Assembly: GCA_044340485.1 (NCBI GenBank) | Contig: JBIITN010000010.1 | Span: 1-61,254 of the forward strand | Origin: UBA2093 sp044340485 | Lineage (GTDB): Bacteria; Actinomycetota; Acidimicrobiia; Acidimicrobiales; Ilumatobacteraceae | Length of the DNA stretch: 61,254 nucleotides | Reading direction: 5' to 3' | In this document: positions 32,721 through 40,180 of the stretch, piece by piece | How the letters are laid out: the number at the start of each line of letters is the position of its first letter | How positions within the stretch are numbered: position 1 is the first letter of the stretch | Notes under the pieces: generated by a model | The model's input: only the letters and a program-made list of their open reading frames with translations | Database searches by the model: none | What the model was told of the DNA's origin: nothing | Translations under genes and position numbers: made by a program

Positions 32721-33893
32721 TCATTTTGTGAGAATGCTCACTACTTCCACATGATGAGTGTTTGGGAAGATGTCGAGGACCGAGACACGGTCAAGGTCAT
32801 AGCCGCCCTTTATCAGCATCGACACATCACGCGCGCCAGCAACTGCATCACAACTCACCAATGCAATGACGGGGGCATCCACTGCCAGCAAGGTCGCGAC
32901 ACCGAGCTTGCCGAGACCATCTCGCGATGGGTCAGCGATTACCACGTCGACGTCTACCGGATCCCAATGTTCAAATGCGACTTCCTCGATTGTCGCGGCG
33001 CAGTCCTCGAGATTGTGGACAGCATCGCGACAAGCCTGCGGATTTGATTCAACTAAATACAATTCGTCGAAACGGGTGGCGAACGCTTTACTAAAAAGCC
33101 CCACACCGCCGTACGCGTCGAGCAGCGTTCCGCCTTCGATGCCAAAGGAGTCGAAATCGGTTGCGAGAGTTGTGACGAGAAGTTCTGCTGCTTCCGGAGA
33201 GGATTGAAAAAACGACGACATTGAGACGCGATACGTGTTGTCGCGCACCACTTCATGAATTGGCGCTCGTTGGCCGCGCTGGGCATGGGTTCCCACACCT
33301 TCGCGAATACGTCCCTCATGACACCACATTCCGACCTCGCCGGTACGCGCGCCCACTCTGATCGTGATTTCTCCAGCGCCATCGAGAACTGGTTCATGTA
33401 AAAACGCATTAATGAGATCGTGGGACACCATGCACTCAGACGTCAACACCATGTCGTGAGAATCACGCTTGCGAAAACCCAACTTGCCACTGTCGTCAGC
33501 AATCATGCGTACCGTTGTGCGACGTGAAGTGTCTGGCAGCGCTTTGCGACGGTGGATTTCAACATCAAGTCGTGCTGTACGAGCGAATGCTTCCACCACG
33601 ATGTCGGACTTCACACGCAATTGAGCGGATTCTTCCATGTGTTGCCAATTGCATCCACCACATGACTCGCTCACAAACACACACGGAGGCATGCGTCGTG
33701 TGGGGGCCGCCACGTCAACTGCAACGAGGCGAGCGCGCGCAAAATCACGGCGTGTTTCCACTAGTTCGATCTGAACGGTCTCTCCCGCGATGACATCGGG
33801 AATAAACACCACTCGCCCATCGTCGAGTCGAGCAAGTCCGTCACCACCAGCAACCAATTTGTCGATTGTCACGGTGTGCAGTGGCTGATTCAC
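32721..33893 (-). CDS. RNA m5U methyltransferase, TrmA/RumA family
   Basis: 390 aa, SAM-dependent uracil-5 methyltransferase. An N-terminal TRAM domain (VTIDKLVAGGDGLARLDDG, VIAGETVQIELV) is followed by a cysteine cluster CVFVSESCGGCNWQH for an Fe-S centre, SAM motif LLDAYGGVGLFSKAFA, VVIADPSRDGLG, and the catalytic cysteine in ALVSCDAVAGARDV; the C-terminal DIFPNTHHVEVVSIL is typical. Target (23S rRNA or tRNA) cannot be told. Start: GTG 33893 lies 6 bases after TACGAT; an upstream GTG at 33899 touches that hexamer and is less likely. Confidence 0.88.
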   Translation of the reverse strand: MNQPLHTVTIDKLVAGGDGLARLDDGRVVFIPDVIAGETVQIELVETRRDFARARLVAVDVAAPTRRMPPCVFVSESCGGCNWQHMEESAQLRVKSDIVVEAFARTARLDVEIHRRKALPDTSRRTTVRMIADDSGKLGFRKRDSHDMVLTSECMVSHDLINAFLHEPVLDGAGEITIRVGARTGEVGMWCHEGRIREGVGTHAQRGQRAPIHEVVRDNTYRVSMSSFFQSSPEAAELLVTTLATDFDSFGIEGGTLLDAYGGVGLFSKAFATRFDELYLVESNPQACRDAVHNLEDCAATIEEVAFEHWDPVDVDVVIADPSRDGLGKLGVATLLAVDAPVIALVSCDAVAGARDVSMLIKGGYDLDRVSVLDIFPNTHHVEVVSILTK

Positions 33894-33899
33894 CGACAC

Positions 33900-33954
33900 A
33901 TCGTATTCGCGTATGTGAATTCACACGCGCCATACGCAACACTTTGGCTAGGGT
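33900..33954. promoter_or_regulatory. divergent leaderless promoters with a 12-base palindrome
   Basis: Minus-strand TACGAT (33905-33900) serves the methyltransferase; plus-strand TAGGGT (33949-33954) is 6 bases before the rpe GTG. Between them TGTGAATTCACA (33914-33925) is a perfect palindrome flanked by CGCG on both sides, a candidate operator for either gene. Confidence 0.5.
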
Positions 33955-33960
33955 GACGAC

Positions 33961-34647
33961 GTGACGTGTCCGCTGCAAATCGCTCCATCGGTACTGCCCG
34001 CTGATTTTTCTCGCCTTGGTGAAGAAGTCAAAGCCTTAGAAGATGCAGGCGTTGACCTCATCCAGTGGGACGTGATGGACGGACAATTTGTTCCCAATCT
34101 CACATTCGGTCCCGATGTCATCGCGTCGACTCGTTCCTACACAACACTTCCGTTTGAAGCCCACCTCATGGTGTACACGCCCGATGTCATGGCAAAGGAA
34201 TACATCTCTGCTGGTTGTTCACGCCTCATCGTGCACGTGGAAGCATGCACCCACTTGCACCGCACTCTCGAAAACATCCGTTCACTTGGCGCTAACGCCG
34301 CAGTTGCGCTCAATCCACATACTCCAGCAAGTGAAGTAGAGAACATCTTGGATCTCATTGACATGGTTCTTGTGATGACAGTAAACCCCGGCTTCGGTGG
34401 TCAGAAATACATCGCAACAATGGAACCAAAGATTCGCCAGATACGCGACATGATCACCAAAGCAGGTCTTGGCGATGTCGTCAATGTCGAAGTTGACGGC
34501 GGCATCAATGCCACAACCGTGTCAGGTGCAGCCGCAAGTGGAGCAAATGTGCTGATTGCAGGAAGTGCGCTCTACAAACACCCCGGCGGACTGAAAGCTG
34601 CAGTAGATGAACTGCGCGCAAACGCTACTTCTGCGTTCCGCGCTTAA
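33961..34647 (+). CDS. rpe: ribulose-phosphate 3-epimerase
   Basis: 228-aa TIM barrel of the pentose phosphate pathway. APSVLPADFSRLGEEV, the metal-site segment WDVMDGQFVPNLTFG, FEAHLMVYTPD, MTVNPGFGGQKYI and VDGGINATT are all present with the expected Ser, His and Asp ligands. GTG at 33961 follows TAGGGT by 6 bases, without Shine-Dalgarno. Its 3' end overlaps the convergent gene by 23 bases. Confidence 0.96.
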   Translation: MTCPLQIAPSVLPADFSRLGEEVKALEDAGVDLIQWDVMDGQFVPNLTFGPDVIASTRSYTTLPFEAHLMVYTPDVMAKEYISAGCSRLIVHVEACTHLHRTLENIRSLGANAAVALNPHTPASEVENILDLIDMVLVMTVNPGFGGQKYIATMEPKIRQIRDMITKAGLGDVVNVEVDGGINATTVSGAAASGANVLIAGSALYKHPGGLKAAVDELRANATSAFRA

Positions 34648-35317
34648 TCCATACAAGCGCAAGCAACAACACAAAACCGAGAATCGCAGGAAGAATGATT
34701 GCGATTGCAATGCGTCCACCACTTTCCAAAAGCGGAGTCAACACACCAGATTCAAGACTTGATCCATCTGGCCACAACGTGCGAACTGCTTCTTCGAGAG
34801 CGGGACAACGTCCCTGTTCAATTGCACCAGCAACTGCTGCGCCGCCAAACATGTTGGGATTGTCACGCACAGTGGAAGACAACTGCAACGATGCCGGATC
34901 TATTACTGCTCCAATGAGATATTGATTGCCCACGTCTAAGTATTTGACATCTGACCCGTAACGAACACTCACTGTCGCCCCAGGTACCACGGTTTCTAAA
35001 GTTCCATACCGCACCTGGTCAACAACAAATGAGACAGTCGAGACATCACTTGACGACACTGTTCCAAGAAATACCACACTCGCTTCCTGGGGCACTGGAC
35101 AACCAGGAGGGACCGTGGTTGCTGCCGATGGGAGCGTTGTTGATGTCGTGGTGCTATTTGAAGTGGCGGGCGCGATGGTGACCACGGAAACTGAATCTTC
35201 GGAGGGGGTCACCGCATTCCCCGCAAGCGAGGTGACCGACAACCACACCGCGGCAAAGATCGACGCAACCATTGCAAAAGCGAGTGCGCGTTGTCTGTAT
35301 GTGGCCCACGAAGTCAC
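34625..35317 (-). CDS. exported membrane-anchored protein, NTR-like domain possible
   Basis: 230 aa. N-terminal hydrophobic helix at about 10-30, a Ser/Thr-rich linker (about 38-68, with SNSTTTSTTLPS), an extracellular domain with two cysteines (GCPVPQ, GRCPALEE), and a C-terminal helix (IAIAIILPAILGFVLLLALV) ending in KRGTQK. The block VVFLGTVSSSDVSTVSFVVD resembles the netrin-like fold found in actinobacterial secreted proteins, but this is only a likeness. GTG 35317 lies 6 bases after TAGCGT. Function unknown. Converges on rpe. Confidence 0.7.
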   Translation of the reverse strand: MTSWATYRQRALAFAMVASIFAAVWLSVTSLAGNAVTPSEDSVSVVTIAPATSNSTTTSTTLPSAATTVPPGCPVPQEASVVFLGTVSSSDVSTVSFVVDQVRYGTLETVVPGATVSVRYGSDVKYLDVGNQYLIGAVIDPASLQLSSTVRDNPNMFGGAAVAGAIEQGRCPALEEAVRTLWPDGSSLESGVLTPLLESGGRIAIAIILPAILGFVLLLALVWIKRGTQK

Positions 35318-35350
35318 GCTTTGACGCTAGTCACTACATCGATAGGAAAC

Positions 35351-35379
35351 TTGGCGCTCACACATTTCAACGCGATACT
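35351..35379 (+). promoter_or_regulatory. promoter of the two small genes
   Basis: TTGGCG (35351-35356), 17-base spacer, GATACT (35374-35379), 6 bases, ATG at 35386: a complete leaderless promoter. The divergent gene's TAGCGT is at 35329-35324. Confidence 0.6.
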
Positions 35380-35385
35380 TAACCT

Positions 35386-35496
35386 ATGGGCTTTGATCCT
35401 CAACGACGTCGCGTGGCGCGAAAGACCGACATCTGGTTCGTGACATCGGCGATCGTCATTGCACTTGCACTTCTCGTGTGGGCGTTTCTCGGTTAG
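35386..35496 (+). CDS. 36-residue single-pass membrane protein
   Basis: Reads MGFDPQRRRVARKTDIWF followed by a hydrophobic run (VTSAIVIALALLVWAFLG) and TAG. An Arg-rich cytoplasmic start and one helix reaching the very C-terminus. Support for being real: a full promoter with leaderless spacing, and a second gene starting 5 bases after its stop. No homologue recognised; role unknown. Confidence 0.6.
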   Translation: MGFDPQRRRVARKTDIWFVTSAIVIALALLVWAFLG

Positions 35497-35500
35497 CCAC

Positions 35501-35692
35501 ATGAATATTTGGGATGGGCTGTACGGCGAAGTAGAGGTGCGACGTGTGCAGCCATACCAAGCGGTGAAGCAATACATCTGCCCCGGGTGCAACAACATTA
35601 TTCCCCCAGCAACGGGGCACATTGTGGCCGTGCCAAGCCAAGCGCCAGATCTTCGTCGCCATTGGCATCATGCATGTTGGCAACGCCACTGA
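35501..35692 (+). CDS. small cysteine/histidine zinc-binding-type protein
   Basis: 63 aa from MNIWDGLYGEVEVRRVQPY. YICPGCNNII, a HIV segment and RRHWHHACWQRH place two Cys, several His and a third Cys as a probable zinc site. The sequence type is common in actinobacteria, often called an ATP/GTP-binding protein without evidence, and tends to lie near yraN as here. Longer in-frame readings start inside the 36-residue gene. It is co-transcribed with that gene and converges on yraN. Confidence 0.72.
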   Translation: MNIWDGLYGEVEVRRVQPYQAVKQYICPGCNNIIPPATGHIVAVPSQAPDLRRHWHHACWQRH

Positions 35693-35698
35693 ATCTCC

Positions 35699-35767
35699 TT
35701 ACGACAATGCATCTCGTTACGACAATGCATCCCGTTACGACAATGCATCCCGTTACGACAATGCATC
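35699..35767. repeat. 18-bp tandem repeat, four copies, covering the yraN stop
   Basis: Unit TTACGACAATGCATCCCG begins at 35699, 35717, 35735 and 35753; the first copy differs at one base and the last is partial. On the minus strand each unit reads GATGCATTGTCGTAA plus three bases, which is the last four codons (Asp-Ala-Leu-Ser) and stop of yraN. The real stop is in the copy at 35753, and three copies follow it. Confidence 0.9.
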
Positions 35768-36244
35768 AAAGATCACCTCAACATTTACCCCGATAACAGC
35801 AGCAACATCAAAACGAAGGGTCAAGTGTCGCAAGTCGTTTTGTTTCACAAATTCATACGCCGCGCGCTGCAATAAAAATTGCTTGCGCGGTGTGATTGCT
35901 TCGAAGGGTTCCCCAAAATCATCGGATGCACGAGCCTTCACTTCACACACAACAAGTACATTCTCACTCAGCGCAATGACATCGAGCTCCCCGCGCGCAT
36001 GCGACGTATGAAAGCGCCAGTTCATCGCAACGATGCGATAGCCGTGAGCGCGATACCACTGCGCCACTCGACGTTCAGCCCACGCACCTCTCGCACGACG
36101 TGCGTCAAGTGAAATGGGCGTGTCTACAGACTCGAGGGATCGAGCAGTTCCTCGCTTGGAAGTTCTTCGACGTTGACGTCTTTGAAACTCAGCACCCGAA
36201 CGTGAGGAATGAATCGGGTCTTGCGGTACATGTCCCATACCCAT
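35753..36244 (-). CDS. yraN: YraN/UPF0102 family protein, start uncertain
   Basis: Nuclease-like fold protein of unknown role. RGAWAERRVAQWYRAHGYRIV, HARGELDVIAL and VVCEVKARASDDFGEP give the E-x-D-x-x-ExK catalytic-type motif. From SLDARRARG to the end it is about 119 residues, the family norm, but no ATG/GTG/TTG is found there: the first in-frame starts are ATG 36244 or 36238, deep inside the upstream DUF2469 gene. Either the N-terminus is 40 residues longer than usual, or a rare start such as ATT near 36112 is used. The given start is the longest option. Confidence 0.8.
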   Translation of the reverse strand: MGMGHVPQDPIHSSRSGAEFQRRQRRRTSKRGTARSLESVDTPISLDARRARGAWAERRVAQWYRAHGYRIVAMNWRFHTSHARGELDVIALSENVLVVCEVKARASDDFGEPFEAITPRKQFLLQRAAYEFVKQNDLRHLTLRFDVAAVIGVNVEVIFDALS

Positions 36245-36435
36245 GCGTCAGTCATCACCACTTCAATGAGGGGACGCGCACTATCGCCAGTGACGTTCAC
36301 CTCTACTGTGTTCGCGAGATAGAAACGGCGTTCTGTTTCGACGGCATAGCGAAACATGCCAACGACATCTTGGTATTCCTGTGCGAGTTTGTACTCGCGC
36401 TCGGCCTCAAAGTTTTCGAGGTCGTCAGTGTTCAC
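36124..36435 (-). CDS. DUF2469 protein
   Basis: 103-aa actinobacterial conserved protein. NTDDLENFEAEREYKLAQEY, FRYAVETERRFYLANTVEV and the Trp-rich middle fit the family, whose members sit between rnhB and yraN. GTG at 36435 has GGGG 6 bases upstream; a TTG at 36462 is possible but adds non-family residues. Function unknown. Confidence 0.85.
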   Translation of the reverse strand: MNTDDLENFEAEREYKLAQEYQDVVGMFRYAVETERRFYLANTVEVNVTGDSARPLIEVVMTDAWVWDMYRKTRFIPHVRVLSFKDVNVEELPSEELLDPSSL

Positions 36436-36471
36436 CAACAACCCCAGAGCGACATCGCCCAAACGGGCAAT

Positions 36472-36819
36472 TTATGACTCCCGCTTTTCGCGGATCTTTG
36501 CAGCCTTACCAACGCGATCACGGAGGTAGTACAACTTCGCACGACGAACAGCACCGTGCTTCAGTACCTCAATCTTTGCCACCGATGGGCTGTGAACTGG
36601 GAAGGTGCGCTCGACACCAACTCCGTAACTCAACTTGCGCACGGTGTAGCTCTCGGAAATTCCAGAACCTGCAATCGAAATGATGTCGCCTTGGAAAATC
36701 TGGATGCGCTCCTTGCCACTTTCAACAACGCGCACATGAACTTTTACTTCATCGCCTGCACGCAGGGCAGGTACGTCGTCACGCTTATTCTGGTTGTCAA
36801 CAATGTCTGTGGTCTTCAT
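36472..36819 (-). CDS. rplS: 50S ribosomal protein L19
   Basis: 115 aa. FQGDIISIAGSGISESYTV, VGVERTFPVHSP and KHGAVRRAKLYYLRDRVGKA are the L19 hallmarks. The ATG overlaps the trmD stop (ATGA). Only 36 bases separate it from DUF2469: the lepB and rnhB genes usually found here in actinobacteria are absent. Confidence 0.97.
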   Translation of the reverse strand: MKTTDIVDNQNKRDDVPALRAGDEVKVHVRVVESGKERIQIFQGDIISIAGSGISESYTVRKLSYGVGVERTFPVHSPSVAKIEVLKHGAVRRAKLYYLRDRVGKAAKIREKRES

Positions 36820-37586
36820 GGCGTGTCCTTCGGCGGCGAAACAGTGAACTCTGAAGGATACGAGACAGGATCGACTGCTTCCAACAAGACTTTTTCTTCT
36901 GTTGTGAGACCCCCACGGGCCTCGATGAGATCAGGCCGATGGCGCAAGGTCCGCCATAGGGCCTGCCCTAGGCGCCATGTGGCGATCTTGGCGTGATCTC
37001 CGCTGCGAAGCACCTCTGGCACCTCCCAACCTCGGTAATCACTCGGACGTGTGTACTGGGGTTCTTCCAGTAGGCCCGAAGAGCCAAAACTCTCAGTGAC
37101 TGGCGATTGATCATTTCCCATCACCCCAGGCACGAGTCGCGTGACAGCCTCAATGATGAGACAGGCGGCAACCTCGCCACCAGCGAGCACCACGTCTCCC
37201 ACCGACACCTCGGCATCGACCAAGTGTTCGCGTACCCGATGATCAACTCCCTCATAGCGACCACACAACATGCTGAATCCCGGCAATTGCGCGAGTTCGT
37301 GTGCCATTTCTTGATCAAATCGTCGACCGCCGGGCCCAAGCAAAAGAAGTGGACGCGGAGGTTGAACATGTTCCACTGCATCAAAGATTGGTTCTGGCCG
37401 CATCAACATTCCGGCACCACCACCAAATGGTGTGTCATCGACAGTTCGATGCACGTCAGTGGCGTAGTCACGAATGTTGTGGCAGTTCACGTCGACCATG
37501 TGTAACTCGCGCGCCTTCCCAAGAAGGCTGACGGAACAAAAATCATCGACGAGGTCGGGAAACAACGTGAAGACATCGATGCGCAC
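36816..37586 (-). CDS. trmD: tRNA (guanine-N1)-methyltransferase
   Basis: Makes m1G37. 256 aa. MRIDVFTLFPDLVDDF, DDTPFGGGAGMLMRPEP, LLGPGGRRFDQ, LCGRYEGVDHRV and the SPOUT knot end VSVGDVVLAGGE followed by VPGVMGN are present. 26 bases after the rimM stop; overlaps rplS by ATGA. Confidence 0.97.
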   Translation of the reverse strand: MRIDVFTLFPDLVDDFCSVSLLGKARELHMVDVNCHNIRDYATDVHRTVDDTPFGGGAGMLMRPEPIFDAVEHVQPPRPLLLLGPGGRRFDQEMAHELAQLPGFSMLCGRYEGVDHRVREHLVDAEVSVGDVVLAGGEVAACLIIEAVTRLVPGVMGNDQSPVTESFGSSGLLEEPQYTRPSDYRGWEVPEVLRSGDHAKIATWRLGQALWRTLRHRPDLIEARGGLTTEEKVLLEAVDPVSYPSEFTVSPPKDTP

Positions 37587-37612
37587 GGTACAGACCTTAG
37601 TTTTTCTGGGCC

Positions 37613-38134
37613 TTACGCCAGCTCGGAGTTGGACTCATCCAAAAGTCCTTGCGGCGGATCAATTGTTGTTACCCCGTCGGCGCAGGACTGAACAAATGGG
37701 ATCGGCACAAGACCGCCCGAATCAAGTTCCAAAATGGCATGTGCCGGATTGTCGATGACTCCGGTGCATGTTCCGTAGTCGGTGCCGTCTACCCCCACAA
37801 CGCGAGAACCAATGATGTCGTGCACCCACAATGCATCAATGTCTTCGATCTCTTCTGCAAACAGCAACGCATTGGTGAGCAATTCGGCGTCGTTTCGGCT
37901 GTCAACTCCCTCGAAATGGATCACATAACGATCGTTTTGTAGTCGAGCAGTTTCTACTTTGAGCTCGAGCGCAATGTTTGCTTTACGGGCAACAAGAATT
38001 GCCCCCGGGGTGCGACGCTCAACGCGATCGCTGACGAACATCACAAACACATCACCTTTCACACCGTGAGGTTTGCCAATACGCCCAACTTCAAGAAGTG
38101 GCGCTGAGAAAGACTGATCGCTGGAATCAGTCAT
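37613..38134 (-). CDS. rimM: 16S rRNA processing protein RimM
   Basis: 173 aa. LLEVGRIGKPHGVKGDVFV opens the RimM domain; ALWVHDIIGSRVVGVDG and VIDNPAHAILEL form the PRC-barrel half. It helps assemble the 30S head. ATG 38134 (MTDSSDQSF) overlaps the KH-gene stop by 8 bases; a longer in-frame start at 38152 is possible. Confidence 0.93.
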   Translation of the reverse strand: MTDSSDQSFSAPLLEVGRIGKPHGVKGDVFVMFVSDRVERRTPGAILVARKANIALELKVETARLQNDRYVIHFEGVDSRNDAELLTNALLFAEEIEDIDALWVHDIIGSRVVGVDGTDYGTCTGVIDNPAHAILELDSGGLVPIPFVQSCADGVTTIDPPQGLLDESNSELA

Positions 38135-38387
38135 CAACAAAGTCGACATCAACGTCGACTCCGTCGCGGGCAGCAGCTGCGCGTACGACGGTGCGAATGC
38201 TCATCGCAGTACGACCACGACGGCCAATAACGCGACCCAAATCGCCTGGAGCGACGTGAACTTCGAGGATCACGCCTTCTTCATCGTCGACTGAGTTCAC
38301 CTTCACGTCATCGGGATGATCAACAATGCTGCGCACAATGTGTTCGAGGACCGCAACAGCGGTGGGTGCAGACACGGTGTTAGGCAC
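38127..38387 (-). CDS. khpA: KH-domain RNA-binding protein KhpA
   Basis: 86 aa. A single KH domain with DLGRVIGRRGRTAMSIRTVV (GxxG loop). Located between rpsP and rimM as in most actinobacteria and firmicutes. No ATG fits: GTG 38387 (MPNTVSAPTAV), 8 bases after the rpsP stop with AGG upstream, gives the family length; upstream in-frame sequence lies in rpsP. Confidence 0.88.
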   Translation of the reverse strand: MPNTVSAPTAVAVLEHIVRSIVDHPDDVKVNSVDDEEGVILEVHVAPGDLGRVIGRRGRTAMSIRTVVRAAAARDGVDVDVDFVDD

Positions 38388-38395
38388 GAGACGAC

Positions 38396-38665
38396 CTACT
38401 TGTTCTTCGAGGCGGTGAACTGTTCCCAAGCGCCACTGATCTCGAGCAACTTTCGCACACGCTCGGTGGGCTGAGCACCTTGCTGCAACCACTTGACTGC
38501 TTTGTCGTTGTCGATGTTGATCACGGACGGTTCGCCACGTGGGTTGTACTGACCGAGAATTTCAATGAAACGTCCATCGCGAGCACGTCGTGAGTCGGCC
38601 GCCACCACTCGGTAATGAGGCTGCTTTGTTTTTCCGACACGCGTGAGACGCAATTTCACTGACAT
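38396..38665 (-). CDS. rpsP: 30S ribosomal protein S16
   Basis: 89 aa, MSVKLRLTRVGKTKQPHYRV, EILGQYNPRGEP and the AQPTERV region are diagnostic. 58 bases after the ffh stop. Confidence 0.97.
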   Translation of the reverse strand: MSVKLRLTRVGKTKQPHYRVVAADSRRARDGRFIEILGQYNPRGEPSVINIDNDKAVKWLQQGAQPTERVRKLLEISGAWEQFTASKNK

Positions 38666-38723
38666 GAGTTCTCCTTCGACCCCAACCGGGACTAGGTAAG
38701 GCTAGCGGTGAGGATTGGCGCTC

Positions 38724-40160
38724 TCAACGGGGAAACGGCGGAAATCCGGGACTGCCATCGGCGCCGGGAAACCCTGGAACACCGCCTTGACCGCCCATCA
38801 TGTCGTTAAATTCCCGCATCATCGCCTTCTTGCTGACTTTGCCGGGCTTGCCGCCCTTGCCTTTGCCTTTCGGCGCCGACATTGCCCCCATGCGCTTCAT
38901 CATCTTTTGCATCTCGGTGAATTGCTTCACCAACTTGTTGATGTCGGCAACTTGCGTGCCGCTTCCCTTTGCGATGCGCGTACGTCGCGAACCGTTGATG
39001 ACCTCTGGATGCGCGCGCTCTTCGGGTGTCATCGAACGAATGATGGCTTCAACTTTCTTTAGTTGATCATCACCCACTTCGGCGTTCTTCAATTCTTTCG
39101 GCACCCCTGGCAACATGCCAATGAGGTTCGACATTGAACCCATCTTTTTTAGTTGCTGTAGCTGTTCAAGAAAATCTTCCAGAGTAAAAGCGCCTTCGAG
39201 CAAACGCGCGGCTGCTTCTTCAGCTTGCTCTTTTTCATAGACCTGCTCGGCTTGTTCGATCAATGTCAACATGTCGCCCATACCGAGAATGCGACTTGCC
39301 ATGCGGTCGGGGTGGAATTGTTCGAATTGATCGATGCGCTCGCCTGTTGTTGCGAATGCAATGGGGCGATCAATCACTGTTTTCACAGACAAAGCCGCAC
39401 CACCACGAGCATCACCATCGAGTTTCGACAAGATGACACCATCTATTTCAAGACGTTCGTGGAATGCCGTCGCCACTCCAACAGCGTCTTGACCTGTCAT
39501 TGCGTCAACAACAAGGAACGTGTACTTCGGACTGACAGATTGGGAAATGTCTGCAACTTGTTGCATCATCTCTTCATCAATGGCAAGACGTCCGGCAGTG
39601 TCGACGATAAGGACGTCTTTACCGAGTCGCTTTGCTTCATCTAAACCGCGACGTGCTGTAGAAACAGGATCACCAGGTTCAGAAAAAACAGGCACGCCAA
39701 TTTGTGAGCCAAGTGTGCGTAACTGCTCAACAGCAGCCGGGCGTTGTAGGTCAGCGCCAACAAGCAAGGGCTGACGACCTTGCGACTTGAACCAACGCGC
39801 AAGTTTCGCAGCAGTAGTTGTTTTACCTGACCCCTGCAGGCCTGCCATCAACACAACCGTTGGTGGCGCACTTGAGTACGTGATCTTTAAGGCATCGCCA
39901 CCCAGCAAACCGATGAGTTCTTGGTGAACGATTTTGACGATTTGTTGACCCGGATCGAGTGCCTGGGATACCTCGACACCAATGGCCTGCTCACGAATTC
40001 GTGCGATAACACCACGTACAACAGAAATATTAACGTCGGCTTCAAGAAGCGCGGTACGGATCTCTCCGAGTACCTCGTCTACTTCTTCTTCCGTCAAACG
40101 CCCTTTACCGCGGAGGCGCTTGACAATTCCTTGTAATCGATCGCTTAGTGAGTCAAACAT
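38724..40160 (-). CDS. ffh: signal recognition particle GTPase Ffh
   Basis: 478 aa. N domain, G domain with GLQGSGKTTTAAKLA, DTAGRLAIDEEMM and SKLDGDARGGAALS, and a Met-rich M domain (MQKMMKRMGAM) ending in a Gly/Pro-rich tail. Targets nascent membrane proteins to FtsY, whose gene is two genes upstream. Confidence 0.97.
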   Translation of the reverse strand: MFDSLSDRLQGIVKRLRGKGRLTEEEVDEVLGEIRTALLEADVNISVVRGVIARIREQAIGVEVSQALDPGQQIVKIVHQELIGLLGGDALKITYSSAPPTVVLMAGLQGSGKTTTAAKLARWFKSQGRQPLLVGADLQRPAAVEQLRTLGSQIGVPVFSEPGDPVSTARRGLDEAKRLGKDVLIVDTAGRLAIDEEMMQQVADISQSVSPKYTFLVVDAMTGQDAVGVATAFHERLEIDGVILSKLDGDARGGAALSVKTVIDRPIAFATTGERIDQFEQFHPDRMASRILGMGDMLTLIEQAEQVYEKEQAEEAAARLLEGAFTLEDFLEQLQQLKKMGSMSNLIGMLPGVPKELKNAEVGDDQLKKVEAIIRSMTPEERAHPEVINGSRRTRIAKGSGTQVADINKLVKQFTEMQKMMKRMGAMSAPKGKGKGGKPGKVSKKAMMREFNDMMGGQGGVPGFPGADGSPGFPPFPR

Positions 40161-40180
40161 GACCGTATAAGCGTAGCGGT

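Noticed and set aside
35699..35767. CRISPR array
   Set aside because: Units are directly adjacent 18-mers without spacers; it is a simple tandem repeat derived from yraN.
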